NCBI RefSeq assembly: GCF_004216755.1
Contig: NZ_SGWZ01000001.1
Location: forward strand, 620,001 to 684,000
Direction: 5' to 3'
DNA length: 64,000 bases
Source of the DNA: Kerstersia gyiorum
GTDB lineage: Bacteria > Pseudomonadota > Gammaproteobacteria > Burkholderiales > Burkholderiaceae_B
Part shown: positions 42,104 through 51,122 of the stretch, in pieces
Layout of the letters: each line of letters starts with the position of its first letter
Numbering within the stretch: the first letter of the stretch is position 1
Translations under genes and position numbers: made by a program
The notes under the pieces: model-generated
The model's database searches: none
Told to the model about the DNA's origin: nothing
Seen by the model: only the letters and a program-made list of their open reading frames with translations

Positions 42104-43435
42104 TCAGCGGTTCACCAGCTCGCGCGGCACGCGGTAGACCAGAATGGCGCCCAGGACCGTGAAGCTGGCAAGGAAGTACATGCCGCCATCGGTGGAGCCG
42201 GTCAGCTCCTTGATCCAGCCGATGGCGTACGGGCTGACGAAGGCGGCCAGGCCCGCAAAGGAGTTGATGCCGGCAATCCCCGCCGCAGCGCTCTTGCCAT
42301 CCAGAAAGGCGGTGGGCAGGCTCCAGAACAGGGGCGAGCAGACCATGCAGCCAGCGGCAGCCACGGACAGCATGGCGACGGCCAGCATCGGGTTGTGGCT
42401 GAACAGCGTGCTGAGCGCCAGCCCGGTGCCGCCGACCAGGAACGGAATGATCATGTGCCAGCGGCGTTCGCGGCTGCGGTCGGAGTGGCGGCACACCAGG
42501 ATCATCGAAATGACGGCGCAGATGTTGGGGATGGCGGTCAGCAGGCCGACATCCAGCAGGGAACTGACGCCGGTGGACCGGATGACGGACGGAATCCAGA
42601 AGGCGAGGCCTGACAGGCTGGAGACGGTGCAGTAGCAGATGAGCGCCATGTGCACCACGCGACGGTCGCGGAATAACCGCAGCAGCGAGACATGTTCGGT
42701 CTTGGTGGCGCGTTCGGCGCTCAGGTTGCCATTGAGCCGCGCCTTTTCCTCGGGGCTGAGCCAGCGGGCGTCGTCGATGCGGTCATCCAGGTACCAGAGC
42801 ACAGCCACGCCAAGCAGCAGTGAAGGCACGGCTTCGATAAGGAACATCCATTGCCAGCCGGCCAGGTTGTGTGTCTCGTGGAACGCTTCCATGATCCAGC
42901 CCGACAGCGGCCCGCCCAGGATGCCGGCGAAAGGCACGGCGGTCATGAAGACGGCAACGATCTGGCCGCGGCGGTGGGAAGGGAACCAGTAAGTCAGGTA
43001 GAGGATGATGCCGGGATAGAAACCAGCTTCGGCTGCGCCCAGCAGGAAGCGCAGGATATAGAACTGGGTGGGCGTCTGGGTGAGCGCCATGGCGGCGGAA
43101 ATCAGCCCCCAGAGCACCATGATCCGGGCCAGGGTTTTCTTGGCGCCTATCCGGTGCATCAGGACATTGCTGGGAACCTCGAAAAGAAAGTAGCCGATGA
43201 AGAAGATCCCGGCGCCCAGGCCATACACGGCTTCGCTGAATTGCAGGTCGTCGAGCATTTGCAGCTTGGCGAAGCCGACATTGACCCGGTCGAGAAAGGC
43301 CGCGATGTAGCAGGCCATCAGGAAGGGCAGCAGGCGCCAGGCGACTTTGCGGTACAGCGTGTTGTCAGTGGCGGCCGAGGTGGCTGAGGCAGCGGCAATG
43401 CCAGGCGTCGCGACGCCTCCTAGTGATTGATTCAT
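42104..43435 (-). CDS. MFS transporter, anion:cation symporter family
   Basis: 443 residues and about 12 membrane helices. The first reads LPFLMACYIAAFLDRVNVGFAKL, with the family's DRxNVGFA motif; YFLFEVPSNVLMHRIGAKK and GAAEAGFYPGIILYLTYWFP follow. AAGGAG sits in front of the ATG at 43435. Members take up organic anions. Placed between the D-carbamoylase and the M20 hydrolase, it probably imports the substrate of the cluster. Confidence 0.88.
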   Translation of the reverse strand: MNQSLGGVATPGIAAASATSAATDNTLYRKVAWRLLPFLMACYIAAFLDRVNVGFAKLQMLDDLQFSEAVYGLGAGIFFIGYFLFEVPSNVLMHRIGAKKTLARIMVLWGLISAAMALTQTPTQFYILRFLLGAAEAGFYPGIILYLTYWFPSHRRGQIVAVFMTAVPFAGILGGPLSGWIMEAFHETHNLAGWQWMFLIEAVPSLLLGVAVLWYLDDRIDDARWLSPEEKARLNGNLSAERATKTEHVSLLRLFRDRRVVHMALICYCTVSSLSGLAFWIPSVIRSTGVSSLLDVGLLTAIPNICAVISMILVCRHSDRSRERRWHMIIPFLVGGTGLALSTLFSHNPMLAVAMLSVAAAGCMVCSPLFWSLPTAFLDGKSAAAGIAGINSFAGLAAFVSPYAIGWIKELTGSTDGGMYFLASFTVLGAILVYRVPRELVNR

Positions 43436-43533
43436 GTGGTCTCCTTTGGTGGTGTATGTTTTTTCAGGCAAAGCGTCCCCCTGCGTGCCGAGATGGCCGC
43501 ATGCCTTGTTTGTTGTTGGGGGAAGACTGGCCT

Positions 43534-43565
43534 GCCCGGGCGGCTCTCCTCAAAACCGTCCGGGC
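43534..43565 (-). other. Hairpin between the carbamoylase and MFS genes
   Basis: GCCCGGGCGG (43534-43543) pairs with CCGTCCGGGC (43556-43565), ten pairs with one G-U, loop 12 nt. On the minus strand it lies after the carbamoylase stop and about 100 bases before the MFS start. There is no U-run, so a role in adjusting transporter expression is possible but unproven. Confidence 0.45.
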
Positions 43566-43582
43566 CGGGGGTCAGGCGTCAG

Positions 43583-44527
43583 TCATGTGGGCAGGGCCTC
43601 CGGTTCGATGGCGCCGCGCCGTTCGGTGATCAGGCCATAGGCCTCGGGGCGGCGGTGGCGCTCGAAGTTGAAGGTGGTGGTTTTGTAGGAACGGCACAGG
43701 TCCAGGTCGCAGCGCGCGATGGCCAGTTCGTCGCCCTTGGTGGAGCAGGCGGCAACGATCTCCCCGGAAGGGGCGATGATGCAGCTGCCGCCTATCATTT
43801 CGCAGCCTTCTTCATTGCCGGCCTTGGCCACGCCCACGACCCATGTGCCGTTCTGGTAGGCGCCGGCCTGCATCACGAGCTGGTTGTGGAACATGGAAAG
43901 GTCGTCGTGTTCCGGCGCTGGCGGATTGTGCACCGGGGTGTTGTAGCCCATCATGATCATTTCCACACCTTGCAGGCCCATGACACGGTAGGTTTCGGAC
44001 CAGCGCCTGTCGTTGCAAAGCGCCATGCCCATGATGCCGTCGAAGCCGCGCCAGACATCAAAAGACGAACCCGGTTCGAAGTAGTATTTTTCCAGGTGCT
44101 GAAAGGCGCGCCAGGGCTCGTTCTGGGCATGGCCAGGCAGGTGAACCTTGCGGTATTTGCCGATGATCTTGCCGCTCTGGTCGACCAGGATGGAGGTGTT
44201 GTAGCGACGCTTGACGCCATTTTCCACTGCCAGCTCGGCATAGCCGATATAGAAGCCGACGCGCAGCTGCGCAGCGGTTTCGAACAGGATGCGAGTTTCC
44301 GGGCCGGGCATTTCGGCTTCGTAGTAGGCGTCCATTTCGGCCTGGTCCTCCACATACCAGCGCGGAAAGAAGGTGGTCAGCGCCAGTTCGGGAAAGACGA
44401 CGAGCTGGCAGCCCATGGCGTGCGCGTTGCGCAAGTGTTCGAGGAGCCGTGCGACGACGGCGCGGCGGCTGTCGGTACGGTGGATGGGGCCAAGCTGGGC
44501 GGCGGCGACATTGACGATGCGGGACAT
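43583..44527 (-). CDS. N-carbamoyl-D-amino acid amidohydrolase (nitrilase superfamily)
   Basis: 314 residues. The Glu-Lys-Cys catalytic triad is visible in VVFPELALTTFFPRWY, GKYRKVHLPGH and ALCNDRRWSETYRVMGLQG; the last block is characteristic of D-carbamoylases. These release CO2 and ammonia from carbamoylated D-amino acids. The start at 44527 has AAGGAG with normal spacing. It lies beside a carbamoylase of the L-type/allantoate family, so the cluster may handle both stereoisomers or a related ureido compound. Confidence 0.88.
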   Translation of the reverse strand: MSRIVNVAAAQLGPIHRTDSRRAVVARLLEHLRNAHAMGCQLVVFPELALTTFFPRWYVEDQAEMDAYYEAEMPGPETRILFETAAQLRVGFYIGYAELAVENGVKRRYNTSILVDQSGKIIGKYRKVHLPGHAQNEPWRAFQHLEKYYFEPGSSFDVWRGFDGIMGMALCNDRRWSETYRVMGLQGVEMIMMGYNTPVHNPPAPEHDDLSMFHNQLVMQAGAYQNGTWVVGVAKAGNEEGCEMIGGSCIIAPSGEIVAACSTKGDELAIARCDLDLCRSYKTTTFNFERHRRPEAYGLITERRGAIEPEALPT

Positions 44528-44564
44528 GGTGGAAGCTCCTTGCGGTTGTTTTTTTCGGTAGGTG

Positions 44565-45794
44565 TCAGGCTTGCGCCAGTTCAAGCAGCAGGTCGAGCAG
44601 GATGGCCGCGCCTGCGCCGATGTCCTGGTCCTGCGTGAATTCGGCGACGTTGTGCGACAGGCCGCCAACGCTGGGGACGAAAATCATGCCGGTCGGGCAC
44701 ATGCGCGCCAGCATCTGCGCGTCATGGCCGGCGCCGCTGGGCATGCGGCGCACGCTGTGGCCGTGGGCACGGGCGAGCGCCTCGACACGGCCGACAATCC
44801 GTTCGTCGAAGGCGACCGGTTCGAAGTCCGCCAGCACCCGGTGCGAAATGCGGATACCCTCCTGGCTTGCCAGTTCCCCGGCATAGGCCAGGCAGTCGGC
44901 GACGGCCTGGCGCAGTGCAGCGCCGTCTGTGTTGCGCAGGTCCAGCGTGAAAGTGGCGCGGTTGGCAATGACGTTGATCAGGCTGGGGTGCAACTGCATG
45001 TGGCCGACGGTGGCCAGTTGCCCGCCACCCATGCGGCTGGCCAGATCGCGGGCGAAGCAGGCCATGCGCGCGGCCGCCAGGCCGGCATCATGGCGCAGTG
45101 CCATGGGCGTGGTGCCAGCATGGTTGGACGTTCCTTCGATGCTGAACTCCAGCCAGTGGATACCCTGCACGCCGGTGACCGCACCGATGGTGATGCCTTC
45201 GTGTTCCAGCAGCGGGCCTTGTTCGATATGCAGCTCGACGAAGGCGTGGACCCGGTTGCTGCCAACCGGGGCCGGGCCGTCATAGCCGATGCGGCGTAGG
45301 TTTTCGCCGACTGTCGTGCCGTCTATGCCCACGGTATCGAGCGCCTGTTGCAGGGGCAGGCCGCCCTGGTAGACCAGGCTGCCCATCATGTCAGGGGCAA
45401 AGCGTGAGCCTTCTTCGTTGGTGAAGAAGGTCACTGCCAGCGGCCGACGTGTCCGTATGCCCGCGTCATTGAGTGCGGCGATGACTTCCAGGCCGGCCAG
45501 CACGCCCAGGTTGCCGTCATAGCGGCCCCCGGTGCGGACCGTATCTATGTGTGAGCCGGTCATGACAGGCGGGCCGTCCTCCCGCCCGCGGCGCAGGCCG
45601 GTGACGTTGCCGATGGCGTCCACCGTGATTTCCAGGCCCAGTTCGCGCATCCAGCCGGTAACCAGGTCGCGGCCCTGGCGGTCTTCCTCCGTCAGAGCGA
45701 GGCGGCACACGCCGCCACCCTCGATGGCGCCGACCTGGCCCAGCGCGGCAATGCGTGCCAGCAGGCGGGGCAGGTTGATGCGGGCTTGTGTCAT
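44565..45794 (-). CDS. Zn-dependent M20 amidohydrolase (L-carbamoylase/allantoate amidohydrolase family)
   Basis: 409 residues. The metal and substrate blocks are VMTGSHIDTVRTGGRYDGNLGVLAGLE, FTNEEGSRFAPDMMGS, VELHIEQGPLLE and GTSNHAGTTPM, with the C-terminal GLSHNVAE. The family hydrolyses carbamoyl amino acids, allantoate or ureidoglycine-type ureido bonds; sequence alone does not separate these. Its start overlaps the stop of the lyase gene by four bases. Translational coupling ties it to diaminopropionate catabolism. Confidence 0.88.
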   Translation of the reverse strand: MTQARINLPRLLARIAALGQVGAIEGGGVCRLALTEEDRQGRDLVTGWMRELGLEITVDAIGNVTGLRRGREDGPPVMTGSHIDTVRTGGRYDGNLGVLAGLEVIAALNDAGIRTRRPLAVTFFTNEEGSRFAPDMMGSLVYQGGLPLQQALDTVGIDGTTVGENLRRIGYDGPAPVGSNRVHAFVELHIEQGPLLEHEGITIGAVTGVQGIHWLEFSIEGTSNHAGTTPMALRHDAGLAAARMACFARDLASRMGGGQLATVGHMQLHPSLINVIANRATFTLDLRNTDGAALRQAVADCLAYAGELASQEGIRISHRVLADFEPVAFDERIVGRVEALARAHGHSVRRMPSGAGHDAQMLARMCPTGMIFVPSVGGLSHNVAEFTQDQDIGAGAAILLDLLLELAQA

Positions 45795-47032
45795 GCAGGT
45801 TCTCCGATTTCCGCTGGCTTGCGGCCGACGATCTGTTCATACAGCACGGGGTCGGTAGCGCCTTCGCTGCCGAACAGCAGCACCCGGCTGTTCGCATCCA
45901 GGCCCAGCGCCTGGCGGGCGGCGGGGTCGGCCAGTGCCGCCAGCGCGCCAGCCAGTCCGGCGACAGCCGATTCACCTGCGACCAGTGGCGCGTCGCCATA
46001 GGGGCTGTCGGCCAGCAGGCGCACGGTGTCCAGCGCGGCTTCGTCATCGACGGTGAGGAAGGCCTGGACGCCTGGATGAAGGATTTCCCAGGCCAGCAGC
46101 GACACTTCGCCGCAGGCCAGGCCAGCCATGACGGTATCCAGTTCACCATGCACCGCCACGGGCTTGCCCGCCTTGGCGCTCTCGTACAGGCAGGCTGCCT
46201 TGTCGGGTTCGACGACGATGAACCGGGGTCGGCGCGCGCCGAGCTGTTCCCAGAAGTGGGCGCAGACTGCCGCAGCCAGGCCACCGACACCGCCTTGCAG
46301 GAAGACATGGGTGGGCAGGCCGCCATCTCCGCTTTGCGTCAGTTGCTGCAAGGCTTCGTCGGCCATGACGCCATAGCCCTGCATGACATCCTTGGGCACT
46401 TCCATATAGCCGGGGTAGGAGGTGTCGGAAACGACGAAGCGGCCCAGGCGTGCGGCATCTTCGGCCGCCTGGCGCACGGAGTCGTCATAGTTGCCGGGTG
46501 TGCGTACTACCTGCGCGCCATAGCTTTCGATAGCAGTCTTGCGGCCTTCGCTGACGGTGGCATGGATATAGATGACGCACTGGCAGCCGAAGCGCTCCGC
46601 GCCCCAGGCGACGGAACGGCCATGGTTGCCGTCAGTGGCGCAGGTGACGGTAATGTCCTGGGTGGTTTCGCGATATTTTCCGGACAGCAGGTCGTCGATG
46701 CCGAGGTCGTCACGGCCCAGGCGTTGCCCGAGTTCGCGCAGCAGCAGGCGGCTGACGGCATAGGCGCCGCCCAGCGCCTTGAAGCTGCCCAGGCCGAATC
46801 GGTGGGCTTCCTGTTTGTAGAGGATCTGGCGCACGCCGGCGGCTTGCGCCAGCCCGGCGAGATCGCGCAGCGGCGTCGGGCAGTAGCCGGGCCAGCGGCG
46901 TATCTGAGCATCGGCGCGGCGGAACGCTTCGCCGCCGAGGATGGCTTGCTGCCTGGGGCCATAGGGCGCATCGGCGTCGAAGGCGGGGTTGAGGGTCCAG
47001 TGCAGGCGGACATCGGGCAGGATGGTGGACAA
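45791..47032 (-). CDS. dpaL: Diaminopropionate ammonia-lyase
   Basis: PLP enzyme that splits 2,3-diaminopropionate to pyruvate and two ammonia. 413 residues from a TTG start (47032) six bases after AAGGAG; no in-frame ATG fits the family start. The PLP lysine is in HRFGLGSFKALGGAYA; TCATDGNHGRSVAWGA and LQGGVGGLAAAV are phosphate-binding loops. It is the first structural gene after the RpiR regulator and corresponds to E. coli YgeX. Confidence 0.92.
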   Translation of the reverse strand: MSTILPDVRLHWTLNPAFDADAPYGPRQQAILGGEAFRRADAQIRRWPGYCPTPLRDLAGLAQAAGVRQILYKQEAHRFGLGSFKALGGAYAVSRLLLRELGQRLGRDDLGIDDLLSGKYRETTQDITVTCATDGNHGRSVAWGAERFGCQCVIYIHATVSEGRKTAIESYGAQVVRTPGNYDDSVRQAAEDAARLGRFVVSDTSYPGYMEVPKDVMQGYGVMADEALQQLTQSGDGGLPTHVFLQGGVGGLAAAVCAHFWEQLGARRPRFIVVEPDKAACLYESAKAGKPVAVHGELDTVMAGLACGEVSLLAWEILHPGVQAFLTVDDEAALDTVRLLADSPYGDAPLVAGESAVAGLAGALAALADPAARQALGLDANSRVLLFGSEGATDPVLYEQIVGRKPAEIGEPA

Positions 47033-47064
47033 GGGAAACTCCTTTTTTATAGGTATGGTCGGGA

Positions 47065-47922
47065 TCAGCGATGCAGGTCGCCGTAAAGGTCGTGCAGGGA
47101 TTCGATGTGCTTGAGGCGCTGTCGGGCGGCGTCGCCCAGTGTGCGCGCGAGCACGGAGCACAGGTGGTTGATCAGGCTCATGGCTGCAATGTAGGAGTCG
47201 AAGACGGCTGGGCTGCGGTTCACGCAGCGCAACACGACATCGGCGCGTGCGGGCAATTCGGTGGCGGTGGGGTCGGTCAGCACCACGACCCTGGCGCCGA
47301 TGCGGCTGGCGTGTTCCACCACGGGCTTGAGCAGTGTGACGCGGCGGCGGAAGTCCATGACCAGCAGGACATCGTCGGGCCCCATGTCGGCCAGATCTTC
47401 GGCCAGGTTCAGGCCGGCACCAGGGGCCAGCGTCACGCCGTCACGCAATTGGGTGAGCAGCGCCCAGGCGTATTGCGCCAGCACGCGCCCGTTGCGAAAG
47501 CCGGCGATCCAGACGCGGCGCGACTGGGCCAGCAATGAAACCGTGGTTTCAACATCGCGGCTGTCCAGGCGTTCGAAGGTTTGCGCCAGGTTCTGCAGGT
47601 CGGTAGACAGGTGGGCGGCCAGCGCATCGCCCGATGCATCGGGCGGCCGGACGCCGGCCATTTCATAAAGAGGGGAGCCGCGTTCGGCATCATCGCGGGC
47701 CTGGGCGCGGATTTCATTGAAGTTGTCGTAGCCCAGGCGGCGGAAAAAGCGGCTGGCAGTGGCCTTGGACACGCCAGCTTTCTTGGCCAGGTCAGCGCCG
47801 GACCAGGCTGCGATATTGCCCAGGCACTCCAGCGTGACATGGGCCAGGCGCTGCTCGCTATCGGTAAAGGTGTCCTGGAGGGACAGGATGCGTTCCTGCA
47901 AAGTGGAAGTCATGATCGCCAT
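47065..47922 (-). CDS. RpiR/MurR family transcriptional regulator
   Basis: 285 residues. The N-terminal HTH reads AAWSGADLAKKAGVSKATASRFFRRLGYDNFNEIR; the C-terminal half is a SIS domain (RRVWIAGFRNGRVLAQYAWALL, later VVVLTDPTA) of the type that senses phosphosugars or related small molecules. It is the first gene of the cluster, and two matching palindromes lie just upstream, so it probably controls itself and the genes behind it. Start could also be the ATG at 47913. Confidence 0.9.
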   Translation of the reverse strand: MAIMTSTLQERILSLQDTFTDSEQRLAHVTLECLGNIAAWSGADLAKKAGVSKATASRFFRRLGYDNFNEIRAQARDDAERGSPLYEMAGVRPPDASGDALAAHLSTDLQNLAQTFERLDSRDVETTVSLLAQSRRVWIAGFRNGRVLAQYAWALLTQLRDGVTLAPGAGLNLAEDLADMGPDDVLLVMDFRRRVTLLKPVVEHASRIGARVVVLTDPTATELPARADVVLRCVNRSPAVFDSYIAAMSLINHLCSVLARTLGDAARQRLKHIESLHDLYGDLHR

Positions 47923-47929
47923 GCCCTAA

Positions 47930-47945
47930 TGAAACTGTAGTTTCA
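47930..47945 (-). promoter_or_regulatory. Operator 1 for the RpiR regulator (perfect palindrome)
   Basis: TGAAACTGTAGTTTCA is a perfect 7-2-7 inverted repeat, eight bases before the regulator start codon. RpiR proteins bind TGAAA-type palindromes. The close copy at 47960-47975 makes it a convincing operator. Confidence 0.7.
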
Positions 47946-47959
47946 GTAGAATAGTTTTG

Positions 47960-47975
47960 TGAAACTATAGTGTCA
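47960..47975 (-). promoter_or_regulatory. Operator 2 for the RpiR regulator (near-perfect palindrome)
   Basis: TGAAACTATAGTGTCA differs from operator 1 at two positions and lies exactly 30 bases away, about three helical turns, so two dimers could bind the same DNA face. The pair occupies the expected promoter region of the regulator gene in an AT-rich stretch. Confidence 0.65.
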
Positions 47976-48049
47976 ATAAAAATTGAGCAGGCGCGACTAG
48001 GGAGTTATCCCAGGGGGCGCAAGGGGGAATCAGGCGGGAAAGTGTCTCG

Positions 48050-48076
48050 CAAGGCCCGGGGTGGACGCGGGCCTTG
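48050..48076 (-). terminator. Hairpin downstream of trpC
   Basis: CAAGGCCCG (48050-48058) pairs with CGGGCCTTG (48068-48076): 9 perfect pairs, 9-nt loop, about 75 bases upstream in coordinate (downstream in transcription) of the trpC stop. No U-run follows, so it may be a Rho-assisted or 3'-end-protecting hairpin. Confidence 0.45.
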
Positions 48077-48153
48077 CCGTGTTGGCAGGAGACTGGGAGG
48101 ACTGAAAAGAAAGGAAACGGGGTTGGCCGGGTGTGCGAGTGGCCGGCAGGTCG

Positions 48154-48942
48154 TCAGGCGACCAGGCGCGCCAGCTCCGCGCCCGGCTCGGCGGCGCGCA
48201 TGAAGGTTTCGCCGATCAGGAAGGCTTGGACGCCGTGTTCGCGCATGCGGCGGATATCCTCGGCGCTGGCAATGCCGCTTTCAGTGACGACGCGCCTGCC
48301 TTCGGGAATGCGCGGCAGCAGGTCCAGCGTGGTCTGCAGGCTGGTTTCGAAGGTGCGCAGGTTGCGGTTATTGATACCCAGCAGGGGCGTGTGCAGTTTC
48401 AGCGCGCGCTCCAGTTCCTCGGCATCATGCACTTCGACCAGGACATCGAGGTCGAGCGCACGGGCGCAATCTTCCAGGTCGCGCATCTGCGCATCGCTGA
48501 GGGCGGCGGCGATCAGCAGCACGCAGTCGGCGCCCATGGCGCGGGCGGCAACGACCTGATAGCTGTCGATGACGAAGTCCTTGCGCAAGACGGGCAGGCT
48601 GCAAGCGGCGCGGGCCTGGCGCAGGTGGTCGTGCGAGCCCTGGAAGAATTGCACGTCGGTCAGCACCGACAGGCAGGCGGCGCCATGGGCCGCGTAGGAG
48701 CCGGCGATTTCGGCCGGGGAAAAGTTCTCGCGGATGATGCCCTTGGAGGGGGATGCCTTCTTGATTTCCGCGATGACGCCAGGCCGGCCGACCGCAATGG
48801 CGTCCTCGATGGCGCGGGCGAAGCCGCGCACGTCCTTGCGCGCCTGGGCTTCGCGCAGCAGTTCGGCTTCGCTGCGCAGTTGGCGCGAGGCGGTGACTTC
48901 TTCTTTCTTTACTTCCAGGATACGGGTAAGGATGTCGTTCAT
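48154..48942 (-). CDS. trpC: Indole-3-glycerol phosphate synthase
   Basis: 262 residues, TIM barrel. Motifs: ILEVKKEEVTASR at the N-terminus, RPGVIAEIKKASPSKGIIRENF, LPVLRKDFVIDSYQ, LLGINNRNLRTFE, and VTESGIASAEDI. Monofunctional; no fused TrpF. Its start overlaps the trpD stop by four bases, so the trio trpG-trpD-trpC is one translationally linked unit behind the attenuator at 50821. Confidence 0.96.
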   Translation of the reverse strand: MNDILTRILEVKKEEVTASRQLRSEAELLREAQARKDVRGFARAIEDAIAVGRPGVIAEIKKASPSKGIIRENFSPAEIAGSYAAHGAACLSVLTDVQFFQGSHDHLRQARAACSLPVLRKDFVIDSYQVVAARAMGADCVLLIAAALSDAQMRDLEDCARALDLDVLVEVHDAEELERALKLHTPLLGINNRNLRTFETSLQTTLDLLPRIPEGRRVVTESGIASAEDIRRMREHGVQAFLIGETFMRAAEPGAELARLVA

Positions 48943-49997
48943 TCCTGTCGTCCTTTGCGCGTGAATGCGCAGAATTCTTCCAGTTTGGCGCGGGCCGCGC
49001 CGCTGTCCAGCACCGAACCGGCCAGGCGCAGGCCGTCCTCGATAGAGGTGGCGCGGTTGCCGGCGTAAATGGCGAGGCCGGCATTGAAGGCGACGATGTC
49101 GCGCGCGGTGCCGGGTTCATTATTCAGGGCGGACAGTACCATGTCGCGGGATTCTTCGCGGCTGGAGACGCGGATGCTGCGGTTGGACACCATGTTCAGA
49201 CCGAAGTCTTCCGGGTGTATCTGGTATTCGGTCACGATATCGTCCTTGAGTTCCCCGACCAGGGTAGAAGCCCCAAGGGATGCTTCGTCCATGCCGTCCA
49301 TGCCATGGACGATCAGGACGTGACGCGAGCCCAGCCGTTGCAGCACGCGGACCAGGATGCCGACCAGGTCGGGGTGGAACACGCCCATCAGCTGGTTGGC
49401 GGCCTTGGCCGGATTGGTCAGCGGCCCCAGGATATTGAAGATGGTACGCACGCCCAGTTCTTTGCGGATGGGCGCGACATTCTTCATGGCGCTATGGTGA
49501 TTGGGGGCATACATGAAGCCGATGCCGGTCGCGGCCAGGCATTCGGCGACGGCAGGCGGCGGCAGGTCGATGCGAGCGCCCAGGGCTTCCAGCACGTCGG
49601 CGCTGCCTGAGGATGACGAGGCGCTGCGCCCGCCATGCTTGGCGATGGGCACGCCGGCAGCGGCGGCGACGAACATGGCCGCAGTGGAAATATTGAAGGT
49701 ATTGCTGCCGTCCCCGCCGGTGCCGCACATGTCCAGCAGGTCTTGTGTGTCGGGGGCGGTGACGGGGGTGGCGAATTCGCGCATGACCTGCGCGGCAGCC
49801 GTGATTTCGCCGACGGTTTCCTTCTTCACGCGCAGGCCCATCAGCAGGGCGGCCATCATGGGCGGTGAAATTTCGCCGCGCATCAGGCTGCGCATGAGCG
49901 TGAGCATTTCATCGTGGAAGATCTCGCGGTGCTCGATGCAGCGGACCAGGGCTTCTGTCGGAGTAATGGGCATGGGTTGGCTGGCTGGCTGGTTCAT
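48939..49997 (-). CDS. trpD: Anthranilate phosphoribosyltransferase
   Basis: 352 residues. The PRPP-binding motif MCGTGGDGSNTFNIST, then KHGGRSASSSSGSADVLEALG, and ILGPLTNPAKAANQLMGV identify it. The start at 49997 is five bases after the trpG stop with AGGA ahead. It transfers phosphoribose to anthranilate, following the reaction of TrpE-TrpG. Confidence 0.96.
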   Translation of the reverse strand: MNQPASQPMPITPTEALVRCIEHREIFHDEMLTLMRSLMRGEISPPMMAALLMGLRVKKETVGEITAAAQVMREFATPVTAPDTQDLLDMCGTGGDGSNTFNISTAAMFVAAAAGVPIAKHGGRSASSSSGSADVLEALGARIDLPPPAVAECLAATGIGFMYAPNHHSAMKNVAPIRKELGVRTIFNILGPLTNPAKAANQLMGVFHPDLVGILVRVLQRLGSRHVLIVHGMDGMDEASLGASTLVGELKDDIVTEYQIHPEDFGLNMVSNRSIRVSSREESRDMVLSALNNEPGTARDIVAFNAGLAIYAGNRATSIEDGLRLAGSVLDSGAARAKLEEFCAFTRKGRQE

Positions 49998-50002
49998 GGC
50001 GG

Positions 50003-50572
<570 letters not shown>

Positions 50573-50820
50573 GATGGCGATCCTTGTATCTTTGCGGTAT
50601 TCGGTTGCCGGCCGGTTGCCGGAACTGGCATGGCCGGGAATGTCTGTGCAAGGTTCAGTGCTTGCCTGGGGTGGGCAAGCTTCGCCATCGGGGGACCAAC
50701 GCGGGATATGCGCGCGCGCAGCCATCCTGCCGGTAAAGGCCGGGGAGGTATTGGGCTGTGGGGGCGTGTGGCACTGGGCAATCTCCTGAGCGTTGGAGCC
50801 GCCGTACCGGGAATCAGAAT

Positions 50821-50861
50821 AAAAAAACGCCTTGTATCCACCCGAAACGGCGGCAAGGCGT
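50821..50861 (-). terminator. trp attenuator in front of trpGDC
   Basis: ACGCCTTG and CAAGGCGT form an 8-bp stem (50827-50834 with 50854-50861). On the minus strand it is followed directly by a run of seven U (50827-50821), a textbook intrinsic terminator 30 bases past the leader-peptide stop. An upstream hairpin, CGCTTCC/GGAAGCG, overlaps the Trp codons; GCGGC of its 3' side can instead pair with GCCGC inside the terminator, giving an antiterminator. Pairing alternatives are inferred. Confidence 0.85.
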
Positions 50862-50890
50862 GGTGTGAAACCGTAACGTCGAGCCGCTTC

Positions 50891-50941
50891 CTATTGGAAG
50901 CGCCACCACTGGCAAGTGAGGGACGTTGCGTAACGGTTCAT
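50891..50941 (-). CDS. trpL: trp leader peptide for trpGDC
   Basis: A 16-residue ORF, MNRYATSLTCQWWRFQ, with tandem Trp codons at 12-13 and a TAG stop, followed by a hairpin and a terminator with seven U residues. It follows a good promoter and precedes trpG. Tandem Trp codons before an intrinsic terminator in front of a tryptophan gene are the hallmark of ribosome-mediated attenuation. The ribosome site before the ATG is weak. Confidence 0.85.
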   Translation of the reverse strand: MNRYATSLTCQWWRFQ

Positions 50942-51122
50942 GGATTCAGTCTGTTGCTTGATGAAAACCGGGCGCGGGGGCCAGCAAGGCCGCAGGCAAC
51001 CCGGATAATGCGTCGATTGTAGCGGCAGCCTTGGCCGCTGTCGAGCGTGGTGGCCAAGGCTGCTGGCGGCCGTTGCCGGCAGGCCGCACTTGCTGCCTGG
51101 GCGGGCAAGTGCGGCGCCGGCC

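Larger units (their letters stand above)
50573..51122 (-). promoter_or_regulatory. trpGDC control region with promoter at 51016-51044
   Basis: This 550-base gap is a regulatory leader rather than empty. On the minus strand TCGACA (51044-51039) and TACAAT (51021-51016) are spaced 17 bases apart, a good sigma-70 promoter. The transcript would start near 51009, run about 65 bases to the Trp-rich leader peptide (50941-50891), and reach the attenuator (50861-50821). About 250 further bases before trpG contain no gene I can support. Confidence 0.7.
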
